Assembly (NCBI GenBank): GCA_944392385.1
Contig: CALXWL010000005.1
Span: 1-50,274 of the forward strand
Origin: an uncultured Clostridia bacterium
GTDB lineage: Bacteria; Bacillota; Clostridia; TANB77; CAG-508
Length of the DNA stretch: 50,274 nucleotides
Direction: 5' to 3'
Part shown: piece by piece, positions 26,690-35,565 of the stretch
How the letters are laid out: each line of letters starts with the position of its first letter
Numbering within the stretch: the stretch's first letter is position 1
Made by a program: the position numbers and the translations under genes
Notes under the pieces: generated by a model
Told to the model about the DNA's origin: nothing
What the model saw: only the letters and a program-made list of their open reading frames with translations
Database searches by the model: none

Positions 26690-27226
26690 TCATTCCTTTA
26701 TTTCAAATTTTTTCTTATAATTTTCTTTTGCTTTTTTTATTATTTCTTCTGCTTCTTGTCTTCCTAATATTTCTTCTACTACAGTTTCTCTATATTCTAA
26801 TTGTTTGTATACCTCAAAGAAGTGTTTTATTTCACATGATATATGATTTGGTAGTTCTGTTACATCTTTATATATGTTTAGGTATGGGTCTTTTTTTGCT
26901 ACTGCTATTATTTTTTCATCTCTTTGCTCAGAATCTATCATTATTAGTACCCCTATTGGATAGCATTCTACAAGTGTCATTGGATCTACATTTTCTTGAC
27001 ATAAAACTAGAACATCTAATGGGTCAAAGTCATCTGCATATGTTCTTGGTATAAAACCATAATTTGCTGGATAATGTGTTGCTGTATATAAAACTCTATC
27101 TAATTTTAGCATTCCTGTTTCTTTATCTAGTTCGTATTTGTTTTTTCCTCCTTTTGTTATTTCTATAACTGCTATAAAGTCATCTTTTTTTATTCTTTCA
27201 TCTTTTATATCATGCCATATATTCAT
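26690..27226 (-). CDS. ppa: Inorganic pyrophosphatase, family I
   Basis: Hydrolyses pyrophosphate. 178 residues. Active-site text: KGGKNKYELDKETGML, YPANYGFIPRTYADDFDPLDVLVL (with the D-x-D-P-x-D signature), MIDSEQRDEKIIAV and LPNHISCEIKHFFEVYK. The start overlaps the yqeG stop as ATGA. Cytoplasmic. Confidence 0.96.
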   Translation of the reverse strand: MNIWHDIKDERIKKDDFIAVIEITKGGKNKYELDKETGMLKLDRVLYTATHYPANYGFIPRTYADDFDPLDVLVLCQENVDPMTLVECYPIGVLIMIDSEQRDEKIIAVAKKDPYLNIYKDVTELPNHISCEIKHFFEVYKQLEYRETVVEEILGRQEAEEIIKKAKENYKKKFEIKE

Positions 27227-27729
27227 TTTTTTGTATTCCTTTCTTTTTTTAAATATTTTTTTATTACAATTTTTTCAAATGGTCTTTTGATTCTTGTAAG
27301 CCAGATATCTCTAGTATCTATCGGTTTTGTAAGTATTGTAAACATTTTACTTCTATTTCCGCCTAGTACGTCTGTGAAAATTTGATCTCCTACTACTGCT
27401 ATGTTTTCTGGTTTTAATTTTAATATTTCTATTGCTTTTTTAAATCCTTTTTTATTTGGTTTATGTGCAAAGTATAAATATTGTAAATCTAAAATCTCTG
27501 CTACTTTTTTTACTTTATGTACTTTATTTGTATTTGACAATATGCACATTCTTATTCCTTGTTTTTTTAAGTTATCACACCATTTTTCACAACCTTCTAA
27601 CAAGTTTTTGTCAAAATCTATCAATGTATTATCTATATCAAGTATTATGCCTTTTATATTATTTTTTTTTAGTAGCTCTATTGTTATTTCTTTTACATTG
27701 TTTAGGTATAAGTTTGGGTATAGCTTCAT
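27223..27729 (-). CDS. yqeG: YqeG family HAD-IIIA phosphatase
   Basis: A 168-residue HAD phosphatase. The N-terminus MKLYPNLYLNNVKEI leads into the nucleophile motif LDIDNTLIDF (DxDxT), then ILSNTNK (motif II) and PENIAVVGDQIFTDVLGGNRSK (motif IV). The start at 27729 has GGAGG; the longer open frame upstream is rejected. In Firmicutes it commonly sits with DNA-metabolism and ribosome-assembly genes. The substrate is unknown. Confidence 0.92.
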   Translation of the reverse strand: MKLYPNLYLNNVKEITIELLKKNNIKGIILDIDNTLIDFDKNLLEGCEKWCDNLKKQGIRMCILSNTNKVHKVKKVAEILDLQYLYFAHKPNKKGFKKAIEILKLKPENIAVVGDQIFTDVLGGNRSKMFTILTKPIDTRDIWLTRIKRPFEKIVIKKYLKKERNTKK

Positions 27730-27785
27730 TATTCCTCCATTTATTTTATAAAAGTTAATTGCCCCTACATATTTTGCAGGGGACA

Positions 27786-28199
27786 TTATTTATTATTAAT
27801 ATAGGTTTCTAGTATATATACAGCAGATATAGTATCTACAAGATTTTTTTTGTTTTTTGGCTTTATATTAAGTTCATTCATAGTTCTATGTGCTTGAACT
27901 GTTGTTAACCTTTCATCAACCGTTTCTATTTTGACTTTGTTATATTTACATTTTAATTTATGAATAAACTTTTCGGTTTTCTCTACTCTTTCTGATTTTG
28001 AGCCATCCATATTTAATGGCATTCCTACTACTATAGTAGAAATTTGATATTCTTTCATAATCTCATCTAACCTTGCAAGTATTGCTTTATCATTTCCATT
28101 ATGCGTTATTGTTTCCAGCCCCTGCGCTGTAATGCCTAATTCATCAGTTATAGATGTACCAACTCTTATATCTCCATAATCTATTCCTAGTATTCTCAT
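27786..28199 (-). CDS. ruvX: Holliday junction resolvase-like / pre-16S rRNA nuclease YqgF
   Basis: A 137-residue RNase H fold protein: [32 protein letters not shown] and VDERLTTVQAHRTM. Known as YqgF/RuvX; involved in processing the 5' end of 16S rRNA and proposed in recombination. The stop of ireB and its ATG share an A (TAATG), giving coupled translation. Confidence 0.95.
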   Translation of the reverse strand: MRILGIDYGDIRVGTSITDELGITAQGLETITHNGNDKAILARLDEIMKEYQISTIVVGMPLNMDGSKSERVEKTEKFIHKLKCKYNKVKIETVDERLTTVQAHRTMNELNIKPKNKKNLVDTISAVYILETYINNK

Positions 28200-28453
28200 T
28201 ATTCTTCTAATCCTATATAATTTTTTACCATTTTTTCTAGAAGTTCATCTCTTTCAATCATTCTTATTATGTTTCTTGCTTCTTTATGACTGGTTATATA
28301 TGTTGGATCTCCTGATAGTATATAACCAACAATTTGATTTATTGGATTATATCCTTTTTCTTCTAAGGCTTGATATACCTCTTTTAATATTTCCTTTGTT
28401 TTTAAATTTTTGTCTTTTTCAACTTTAAAACTCATTGTCTTATCACTTGCCAT
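28199..28453 (-). CDS. ireB: IreB family regulatory phosphoprotein
   Basis: 84 residues, UPF0297. [16 protein letters not shown] is followed by the conserved [39 protein letters not shown]. In enterococci IreB is phosphorylated by the PASTA kinase IreK; the Thr near the N-terminus (residue 6) is the candidate site. The ireB-ruvX order is typical of Firmicutes. AGGAGG ribosome site. Confidence 0.95.
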   Translation of the reverse strand: MASDKTMSFKVEKDKNLKTKEILKEVYQALEEKGYNPINQIVGYILSGDPTYITSHKEARNIIRMIERDELLEKMVKNYIGLEE

Positions 28454-28465
28454 AGTTTTTACCTC

Positions 28466-29560
28466 CTAAATACAATTTATTTCACTTTCTTCTTTATCCG
28501 AGTTGTCTAAATATTCTTCAAGCTTTTTTGTAACTTCTTCTATGCCAGTACCTTTATAGTATGTTGCTAATACGAAATTTGTAATTGGTTTAACTTCAAA
28601 TTTTGTTTTGTTTTTTTTGTCAGTCATTGTTATTCCTATGCTTTCAATATTTTGTTTTATTTTTGATACAAAATCGATAGTGTCTTCAACTTCTGTACCA
28701 GAGAATGCTATAGCAAATTTGGGCCCCATATATCTAACAAATACATATTCTGAAGAGATGTTTGATTTCACAGCATTTGCTACTCTTACAATCATTTCTG
28801 TACCTATTTTTCTACCATATTTTTCATTTATTTCTTCTATGTTTTTTATAATGAACATACAAATTGTACTTTTGGCATATTTGTCTATTGTTCTTTTGCC
28901 TTTTCCATACATGTATTCTGCTGAATTCAGTCCTGTGAATTTATCTACTCTATATATATTTTCAATTGTTGTTTGATATGATATTGTTTTTAATACAGAT
29001 ATAATATTTTCTCTTATTACTTCTAGTATTCCCGTATCCATTCCGTCAAATGCATGTGCTACATCACTTTCTATTATCCAATATCCTATATATATATTGT
29101 CAATATATAGTGGAAAAAACATTGCAGATTTTGCTCTTGTCATTTCATTTTTTTGGTAGCTTAATTTTTCATTATTATTATTTACTGTTACATATTTAGG
29201 AGTTGCATTTATTATGCTACTTTGAAATAATGGATCTGTATGCAGATTTGTCATTGTTTCCCATTGTCTTTCATCAACATTTGTTGCTTTCATTTTATAT
29301 TCTGCTCCATTAAATACTACAATTGTAGAGTATTTTACATGATATTTTTCAATAAGTATATCATTTATTATTTTAATTTTATTTTCTGCTGAAGCATCTT
29401 TCCCTATAGTATCCATGAAGTCTTGCAGTATTCTTAAGTTTGCTATTTTTTCACTTGTGTTACTTAAATTTTTTACTTTTTTATATATAGATATGTTATA
29501 TACTATCAAGGAAATAACTACTGCTAAAAGGACTACTATACAAACTATGAATCCTGTCAA
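28466..29560 (-). CDS. Membrane protein with GAF-like and degenerate GGDEF domains
   Basis: About 364 residues. One N-terminal membrane helix (GFIVCIVVLLAVVISLIVYN), then a GAF-like sensor domain (about 50-205), then a GGDEF-like domain (about 210-345) in which the catalytic motif reads RYMGPKFAIAF in place of R-[FYL]-GGDEF, so cyclase activity is unlikely. The start is taken as TTG 29560 with GAGGTG six bases before; a GTG inside that site (29569) is the alternative. It follows the CpaE/MinD-like ATPase gene after 15 bases and probably works with it. Confidence 0.78.
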   Translation of the reverse strand: MTGFIVCIVVLLAVVISLIVYNISIYKKVKNLSNTSEKIANLRILQDFMDTIGKDASAENKIKIINDILIEKYHVKYSTIVVFNGAEYKMKATNVDERQWETMTNLHTDPLFQSSIINATPKYVTVNNNNEKLSYQKNEMTRAKSAMFFPLYIDNIYIGYWIIESDVAHAFDGMDTGILEVIRENIISVLKTISYQTTIENIYRVDKFTGLNSAEYMYGKGKRTIDKYAKSTICMFIIKNIEEINEKYGRKIGTEMIVRVANAVKSNISSEYVFVRYMGPKFAIAFSGTEVEDTIDFVSKIKQNIESIGITMTDKKNKTKFEVKPITNFVLATYYKGTGIEEVTKKLEEYLDNSDKEESEINCI

Positions 29561-29575
29561 AATTTTCACCTCTTT

Positions 29576-32155
29576 TTAGTATCTATTTCTCATTTTGTTT
29601 AATGTATCATTTACCTGATTAGAAAATGGGTCTTTCTTTCCCTTTCTTCGACCTATTGGAGAATATTCTTGCCTGTTTATTAACGGATATACCATGTTAG
29701 ATAATTCTCTTAAAGCTATCATAAATTGTTTTGTGTATCCATTTAAGTTTATATCACATTTTACTAGTGAATCTAAATATTTCACATAGTTTTGAACTTC
29801 AAATGGAATTTCACAATATCGTATATTATCTTTGTTAAATAGTTCTGTCATATATGTCATACTAGGTGAGTTATAGGATGACATTCCTCCAATCAATGTC
29901 TTTATGTTTAAACTTCTTACTTTTTCTGATTTATTTATTATTATTTTTAGTTTTTCTGGTCTTAATATGTTTTTTGACTTTAACTCTCTTAAAAATGCTG
30001 TTAGTGGTTGTATTGTTAAAACATCCATCGTTTGCACTAAATATATTTCTTGTACTTTTGAAAATATCTCAGGTGGTGTGTCAAAGTCTGTATCAATTAG
30101 AATAGCTGAATAGTTTTCTAATAATGTTGAAAGAATTGTTTCTATTTCGTATTCTTTCTCATCTCCTGGCATTTCTGTATATATACTTAAGTTTTTATGT
30201 GGTTTAATTCCCTCTGCAACACCGTTTTGCAAATTTTCCATACAGTTTTTTGCTACATTTCTTAAACTTTCTTCATTGTTGGTGTATATGTAATATGCAT
30301 TTTTTGTTTTTGTCATATCTAGTATAGCTGTGTTTATTCCCATTGTAGATAGCATTTCTGCTGTATTATTTACTATAAATGATGTTCCATTTTTTGTTGT
30401 TCCTACAAATGCTACTATTTTCTTATCTGCTGTAAGCAATGTATTGAAATTTGAATTAGGATTACTTGTTCTAGTAATATAATTATTGTTTTCTATGTTA
30501 TTGTACATTGTTTTGTTTTGTATTATTGGTCTTTGAACATTTGGTATTGAAATATCAGGTTCCTTTTCTTCATCTGAATTAAATAAATCTACATCTTGTT
30601 CCTCTTGTTTTGTTTTTTCACTTTCTTTGCTTGTTTCAATTGAATTTACTTCTTCATTTGGGTTTTCTTCTTCTAGTTCAAATAAATTTGCTTCTTCGTT
30701 TGACTTTTCTTCTTCTAAGTCAAATAAGTTTGCTTCTTCATTTGACCTTTCTTCTTCTAAGTCAAATAAGTTTGCTTCTTCATTTGGCTTTTCTTCTTCT
30801 AAGTCAAATAAATCTACTTCTTCATTTGGTTTTTCTTCTTCTAGGTCAAATAAGTTTACTTCTTCATTTGGCTTTTCTTCTTCTAGGTCAAATAAGTTTA
30901 TTTCTTCGTTTGGTTTTTCTTCTTCTAAGTCAAATAAGTTTACTTCTGAATCATTTTCTGTTTCCTTTTCATTTACTACTGTTTCTTCTATTGGTTGTTG
31001 TTTTTTTGGCCTTCCTCTGCCACGTTTTGGTTTTTGTTCTTGGTCTTCTTGTAATGGATTTTTTCTTGGTCTTCCTCTTCCTCTTTTTTGAGTTTTTGTT
31101 TCTTCTTCTGTTGTACTTACTTGCTCTATTGTTGTTTGATTGTCTTCTAGTAATTTTTCTTTTACTTCCTGAGGATTTATTTCCTTCATTGCTTTTTCTA
31201 CAAAATTTTCTTCTTTTTCTTGTTTTATTGAAATATCACTATTTTTTATTGTATTTATTTCAGGTTTATTTATTGTTGGTACTACTACTTTTTGAACATC
31301 ATGTGTTTTTAAATTAGTTGGTATAACAACTGATTTTATTGTTCTTGGTTTTATTAATTGTTTTACTACGTCATCTTCTGTTTTTCTGTCAGATTCTCGC
31401 CTATTTCTTATTTGTTCTTTATAACTTGCTGTTTTTCTTTTAGCATCTATACCATCCATACTAGATATTGTCACTAGCTGTTGATATTTTGGTGACCTTT
31501 CTTCTAGTACTGCTTTTACATTCATTGGCAAGTATTTTATAATAATTTTAAGTTGTGTATCTGTATATTGTGCAACTATGTTGTTAAAACTTTCAAGATA
31601 TTTATCTTCGTTTTTTCCTAGTCTTGCATAATGTGCTATAATATTTTCTACTTCTGCTTCACTAACACTATTCTCACTTTCTGTTTCGCCTAATTCACTT
31701 TCTTGTATTCCATAATATGCTTTTGCTGCTTCTTTATCTCTTGGATTATTTATTAATCTACATACTTCATCTATACTTCTATCTTGTCCAACTATTGCAT
31801 TGTATATGTTTTTTTTATAGAGTTTTACTAGCATATTATCTGTTTTTTTTCTTCTGTCTGCACATATTAATATAATATCTATTCTTTCGTTATTTATACT
31901 TTTTGCTTCTTCTACTATATTACTGTATTTTTCAAATAAAAATTTATCTATTGAGTCATAATTATTATTTGCAAATGGCTCTAAATCTTCACTTATTACT
32001 ATTCTACTATAGCTTTTATCCTTTTGTAACTCTCTTAAAATTGCATTGAAATAATATACATTTTTGTAAGATAATATTTCTTTGTATTCTTTTTGATATT
32101 TTTTTACTATTGCCTCAGAAACACTATCATTATTTACTGCAAATAAGACCTTCAT
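29576..32155 (-). CDS. MinD/CpaE-like ATPase with AT-hooks and acidic tandem repeats
   Basis: 859 residues. An N-terminal receiver-like part (about 1-150, MKVLFAVNNDSVSEA), a linker with two AT-hook motifs (KRGRGRPRK and KRGRGRPKK, about 365-395), then seven tandem 14-residue repeats of the type NLFDLEEEKPNEEV (DNA about 30650-30945), and a C-terminal P-loop fold (about 590-840) starting KIVAFVGTTKNGTSFIVNN. The Walker A lacks the usual G-K-S/T lysine; Walker B-like text is SAILIDTDFDTPPE. CpaE/TadZ proteins are similar in layout and position pilus or secretion machines. AT-hooks suggest contact with AT-rich DNA. The combination is unusual and its function is not known to me. Confidence 0.75.
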   Translation of the reverse strand: MKVLFAVNNDSVSEAIVKKYQKEYKEILSYKNVYYFNAILRELQKDKSYSRIVISEDLEPFANNNYDSIDKFLFEKYSNIVEEAKSINNERIDIILICADRRKKTDNMLVKLYKKNIYNAIVGQDRSIDEVCRLINNPRDKEAAKAYYGIQESELGETESENSVSEAEVENIIAHYARLGKNEDKYLESFNNIVAQYTDTQLKIIIKYLPMNVKAVLEERSPKYQQLVTISSMDGIDAKRKTASYKEQIRNRRESDRKTEDDVVKQLIKPRTIKSVVIPTNLKTHDVQKVVVPTINKPEINTIKNSDISIKQEKEENFVEKAMKEINPQEVKEKLLEDNQTTIEQVSTTEEETKTQKRGRGRPRKNPLQEDQEQKPKRGRGRPKKQQPIEETVVNEKETENDSEVNLFDLEEEKPNEEINLFDLEEEKPNEEVNLFDLEEEKPNEEVDLFDLEEEKPNEEANLFDLEEERSNEEANLFDLEEEKSNEEANLFELEEENPNEEVNSIETSKESEKTKQEEQDVDLFNSDEEKEPDISIPNVQRPIIQNKTMYNNIENNNYITRTSNPNSNFNTLLTADKKIVAFVGTTKNGTSFIVNNTAEMLSTMGINTAILDMTKTKNAYYIYTNNEESLRNVAKNCMENLQNGVAEGIKPHKNLSIYTEMPGDEKEYEIETILSTLLENYSAILIDTDFDTPPEIFSKVQEIYLVQTMDVLTIQPLTAFLRELKSKNILRPEKLKIIINKSEKVRSLNIKTLIGGMSSYNSPSMTYMTELFNKDNIRYCEIPFEVQNYVKYLDSLVKCDINLNGYTKQFMIALRELSNMVYPLINRQEYSPIGRRKGKKDPFSNQVNDTLNKMRNRY
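30650..30945 (-). repeat. Seven 42-bp tandem repeats inside the ATPase gene
   Basis: Each unit encodes about 14 residues of the form L-F-D-L-E-E-E-K-x-N-E-E-x-N, with small changes (KP/RS/KS/NP), and an eighth degenerate copy follows (VDLFNSDEEKEPD). Near-identity at DNA level implies recent expansion and likely length variation between strains. Confidence 0.9.
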
Positions 32156-32158
32156 ATG

Positions 32159-32548
32159 TTAACCTCCCCAACCTGTAACTACAAGTGCATAAATAAACGG
32201 CAATACTTGGCAAATTGCTAATATTGTTACAAATACGATTACTGTACCAAATCCTCTATGTTTATAATCTAGTCTTCTTGTACCCATTACGTATTGGAAA
32301 ACTAATCCTATTGCAATACCTGCAAAACATAAAGGTATGCTATATGGTTGTACTATATCTTCAATTATATATCCTGGTAGCCAATATGCTTCGCCATATT
32401 TTTCTGTAAATTCTTCTTTTTTTTGTTCCATTTCATTTTTTACATCACTTGGACTACCTTGTTCTATCTCATTTTCATTTGTAGCAAGAACTGTATTTAT
32501 TGATAGTATACATAAAACTATTAGTATTATTGCAACTGTTTTTTTCAT
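32159..32548 (-). CDS. Small membrane protein with signal peptide
   Basis: 129 residues from ATG 32548 (GGAGGG upstream). A signal peptide-like start (KKTVAIILIVLCILSINTVLA) is followed by an acidic segment and two membrane helices (about 70-90 and 105-125). No family recognised. The gene ends three bases before the start of the ATPase gene, so the two are a unit, and a membrane partner for the ATPase is a reasonable guess. Confidence 0.7.
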   Translation of the reverse strand: MKKTVAIILIVLCILSINTVLATNENEIEQGSPSDVKNEMEQKKEEFTEKYGEAYWLPGYIIEDIVQPYSIPLCFAGIAIGLVFQYVMGTRRLDYKHRGFGTVIVFVTILAICQVLPFIYALVVTGWGG

Positions 32549-32661
32549 TTTTTCCCTCCAATATCTCTTACTTTTTTTACTTATAATATCATACAATATT
32601 CTGGAAAAAATAGCAAGTTTATTTGTATATTTTTTTATTTTTTTTCGTTATAATAATTATA

Positions 32662-32700
32662 GAGATAATTGCAAACTTAATAAAAGTTTGCAGTTATCTC
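32662..32700 (-). terminator. Terminator after the glycosyltransferase gene
   Basis: GAGATAATTGCAAACTT and AAGTTTGCAGTTATCTC pair around five bases; the following minus sequence is T/A-rich. Confidence 0.75.
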
Positions 32701-32719
32701 CGCATTATTTTATATTTTT

Positions 32720-33943
32720 TTAAACCTCTTTTGCTTTTATATCTCTTACATGTTCTATTTTTTCCCATTTTGTGTTTGGTTTTATAATTGCTTTTATATT
32801 TATTAGTATCCATGAGCCTAAGAATAATGGGTAACATAGTATTCCTTTGAGCATTGGTTTTATAGGTCTTTTATCTAGTATTAGTGTAAAAATTGCAGTA
32901 AGTGGTGGTATTAAAAATGTTGCTACTAGGTATTTTGCATAGTTCCAAATTAAACCTGCAAGTGTCATTCCATCACCAATATAAATTGCTAGGTTTATTA
33001 CTAGTATTGCAAGTGTTACTATTAATATTGGCATTCCCATAAGATATAGTAATCCATCTACATTCATTATTTTTCTGTTTCTTATTACTCCTGTGGCTAA
33101 GTCTTTTAAGTAGTATTTGAAACATTGTATATGCCCTACTGACCATCTTGTTCTTTGTGTCCATGATTGTTTAAATCCTAATGGCTGTTCATCATATACT
33201 TTTGCATCTGTTGCCCAGCCTAATGCTCTTCCTTTGGCTATATTTATTAGTGAAAATTCTATGTCTTCTGTAAGAGTTTTTGTGTTCCAGCCTTCTGCTT
33301 TTATTAAGTCATATTTCACCATGAAGCCTGTTCCATTTAGTAATGGTGATAACCCAACATTGTATCTTGCTAAATGATAAAATCTATGCATTGTCCAATA
33401 AAATAGTGCATACCCTGCTGTTATCCAAGTATCATCAGGATTTTTTATGTCCCTATATCCTTGCACTACTTCTTCTCCCTGACATAGTTTTTTGTTCATT
33501 GCTTTCATAAATTCTTTATCTACAATGTTGTCTGCATCAAAAACACATAATGCATCATAATCAGCATTTTGCTCTTGCATTTTTGCTAAAAACCATTGCA
33601 TTGCATATCCTTTTGTTTTCTTTTCTGGATCGGTTCTTTCATATACAATTGCCCCTGCTTCTTTAGCAATTTTTGCTGTGTTATCTGTACAGTTATCTGC
33701 TATTACGTATATGTCCAAAAGTTCTTTTGGATAGTTTTGATTTTTTAGGCTTTCTATTAGATTTTTTATAACCTTTTCTTCATTATGGGCAGGTATTATT
33801 GCCATAAATTTATGCATTTTATTTGTTAATAATGGTTTTTCTTTGAATTTTATTAATGAACAAACACTTATTGCTATGTTGTATACCCAAAATATTGATA
33901 TTATTCCTACTAGTGCTTGTTGTAATATATACAAATAGTCCAT
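32720..33943 (-). CDS. Membrane glycosyltransferase, family 2 (processive type)
   Basis: 407 residues: an N-terminal helix, then a GT-A domain with AIIPAHNEEKVIKNLIESL, IADNCTDNT, FDADNIVD (DxD), TEDIEFS (TED) and QRTRW (Q-x-x-R-W), then three or four C-terminal helices. These motifs are those of processive beta-glycan synthases such as cellulose or poly-GlcNAc synthases. The polymer is unknown. ssb lies directly upstream (13 bases), so the two share a transcript. Confidence 0.9.
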   Translation of the reverse strand: MDYLYILQQALVGIISIFWVYNIAISVCSLIKFKEKPLLTNKMHKFMAIIPAHNEEKVIKNLIESLKNQNYPKELLDIYVIADNCTDNTAKIAKEAGAIVYERTDPEKKTKGYAMQWFLAKMQEQNADYDALCVFDADNIVDKEFMKAMNKKLCQGEEVVQGYRDIKNPDDTWITAGYALFYWTMHRFYHLARYNVGLSPLLNGTGFMVKYDLIKAEGWNTKTLTEDIEFSLINIAKGRALGWATDAKVYDEQPLGFKQSWTQRTRWSVGHIQCFKYYLKDLATGVIRNRKIMNVDGLLYLMGMPILIVTLAILVINLAIYIGDGMTLAGLIWNYAKYLVATFLIPPLTAIFTLILDKRPIKPMLKGILCYPLFLGSWILINIKAIIKPNTKWEKIEHVRDIKAKEV

Positions 33944-33955
33944 CTATTTTCTCCT

Positions 33956-34636
33956 TTACATTGCTTCTTCTGTAGTTGTAACTTCTTCTATTTTATTTTC
34001 CTCTTCCTCTTTATTTACAAATTCTAAACTGCTTATTGATACTTCGTATGCTGTTCTAGCTTCTACTGTGCCATCTTCATGTTTCTTTTCATATGGTCTT
34101 GATTGAACTCTTCCTACTAATTTTAGTTCTGTTCCTATTGGCATATCTTCACAGAATCTTGCATTTCTTCCCCATGTAATGCATGGTATGTAATCTGATT
34201 TATTATATGCTCTATTTACTGCTACTAATATGTCTGCAATTTCTCTACCAAATGGTGTTTTTCTATATATTGGTTTTCTGCATATATGACCTACTAATTG
34301 AACTTCGTTAGGAACTTTTATTTCTTCGTCTTCTCCTTTTTCTCTTATTTCTTTTACGAATACTGTTAATATTAATCTACTTTTTGTGTTTTCATATGTG
34401 TTGTATGATCTGAATTGTCCTTCTATTACAACTTTTTTTCCAATACTTAAATCAAAATTTGCAATTAATCTTTCAGATATTGTAATTGGTATAATATCTG
34501 ATATTCCGCTTAAACGTGGTATTTCTAAATTAAAAGTATAAAAACTTTCTCCGTAAATTTCGTGACTAAATTTTTTCTCACTTGTAACTTTACCAACTAA
34601 TAATATATAGTTGTTTTGTGAATAATTTGTAACCAA
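33956..34636 (-). CDS. Single-stranded DNA-binding protein with two OB folds
   Basis: 226 residues, unlike the usual one-domain SSB of about 150-170. OB 1 (about 8-105) has NNYILLVGKVTSEKKF. OB 2 (about 110-205) has NEVQLVGHICRKPIYRKTPFGREIADILVAVNR, which is clearly SSB-like, with a basic-acidic tail ending TTTEEAM without the DDDIPF-type tip. TTG start behind AGGAGG. Clostridial genomes often carry this long form beside a normal ssb. It may serve in repair or competence. Confidence 0.82.
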   Translation of the reverse strand: MVTNYSQNNYILLVGKVTSEKKFSHEIYGESFYTFNLEIPRLSGISDIIPITISERLIANFDLSIGKKVVIEGQFRSYNTYENTKSRLILTVFVKEIREKGEDEEIKVPNEVQLVGHICRKPIYRKTPFGREIADILVAVNRAYNKSDYIPCITWGRNARFCEDMPIGTELKLVGRVQSRPYEKKHEDGTVEARTAYEVSISSLEFVNKEEEENKIEEVTTTEEAM

Positions 34637-34811
34637 TTTTATTTCCTCCTTTTTTTCGTCTATAAGCTATTATATATTTGTACTTTAGACTAGTCTTTTC
34701 CAGACATTTTCTATTATACTACGTTTTTTTGGATTTGTCTACATAAATTGGTAATATTATGTCAATTTTTTATATTTTTCCTCTGTTTTTTTGTTTTACA
34801 AGATGCATCTA

Positions 34812-35288
34812 CTATTTTTTTATTGCCAAAACTTTATATTTTACAATTCCCCCAGGGGTATTTGCTTCTACTATTTGGTCTTTTTCTGCTCCTATTAATG
34901 CTGCTCCTATTGGTGATACATTTGAAATTTTGTTTTTACTTAAGTCTACTTCTGTTGAACCAACTATTGTGTATTCTAGTTCTTCATTAAATTCTAAGTC
35001 TAAAATTTTAACTGTGTTTCCCACTTGAACTGTGTTTGTATTTATTTCTGATTCATCTATTATTTTTGCATATCTTAATTTATTTTCTAAATCCACTATT
35101 TTTATTTCATTTTCTGCTTGTGCATTTTTTGCTTCATCATATTCAGAATTTTCTGATAAATCTCCGAATCCTAATGCTACTTTTATACGTTCTGAAATTT
35201 CAGCTCTTTTTTCTGTTTTTAAGTATTCTAATTGCTTTTCTAAATTATCATATCCTTCTTGTGTTAATAAAATTTCTTTTTCTTCCAT
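34812..35288 (-). CDS. greA: Transcription elongation factor GreA
   Basis: 158 residues. Rescues backtracked RNA polymerase. N-terminal coiled coil with LTQEGYDNLEKQLEYLKTEKR and GDLSENSEYDEAKNAQA (acidic tip D-L-S-E-N-S-E-Y), then a C-terminal FKBP-like domain with VGSTEVDLSKNKISNVSPIGAALIG. Strong promoter at 35327-35355. Confidence 0.97.
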   Translation of the reverse strand: MEEKEILLTQEGYDNLEKQLEYLKTEKRAEISERIKVALGFGDLSENSEYDEAKNAQAENEIKIVDLENKLRYAKIIDESEINTNTVQVGNTVKILDLEFNEELEYTIVGSTEVDLSKNKISNVSPIGAALIGAEKDQIVEANTPGGIVKYKVLAIKK

Positions 35289-35326
35289 CTTTCATTACCC
35301 CTTTTAAATAACATTATAGTTTCTTA

Positions 35327-35355
35327 ATCTTACTCTACAAAATATGTTTTGTCAA
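35327..35355 (-). promoter_or_regulatory. Promoter of greA
   Basis: TTGACA, 17-base spacer, TAAGAT on minus. A second possible -10 (TATAAT, 35313-35318) lies just downstream with a weaker -35 (TTGTAG). Confidence 0.75.
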
Positions 35356-35384
35356 GTATAATTTTATAAATTTTTCACAAATCT

Positions 35385-35565
35385 GTTACCATTTAGAGTA
35401 CTACCCTAAAGTCCGCCCAATCTCGTCGGAGATTTTATATTTAGAATAAATTGAGCCCACGTTTGATACGCCTACGAAGTTTTTCGGGGGTCCTCAATTT
35501 ATTCTAAATATAAAACTCCTGCGTTGGGCTATAAAGTGCTATCATTTAATTTAGTTAATGGTAAC
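35385..35565. repeat. 181-bp long palindromic element with a GC-richer core
   Basis: Outer ends GTTACCATT/AATGGTAAC, middle arms GCCCAA/TTGGGC and a perfect 23-bp inner stem of the TTTTATATTTAGAATAAATT type face each other around a loop of about 37 bases that is much richer in G and C than its surroundings. The 3' end overlaps the last codons of the gene at 35555-36418. It could be a small mobile element (MITE-like), a structured RNA or a strong bidirectional terminator. Confidence 0.65.

Noticed and set aside
30610-31317. Leucine- and serine-rich plus-strand frames opposite the ATPase gene
   Set aside because: They mirror the tandem repeats on the coding strand and have no ribosome sites.
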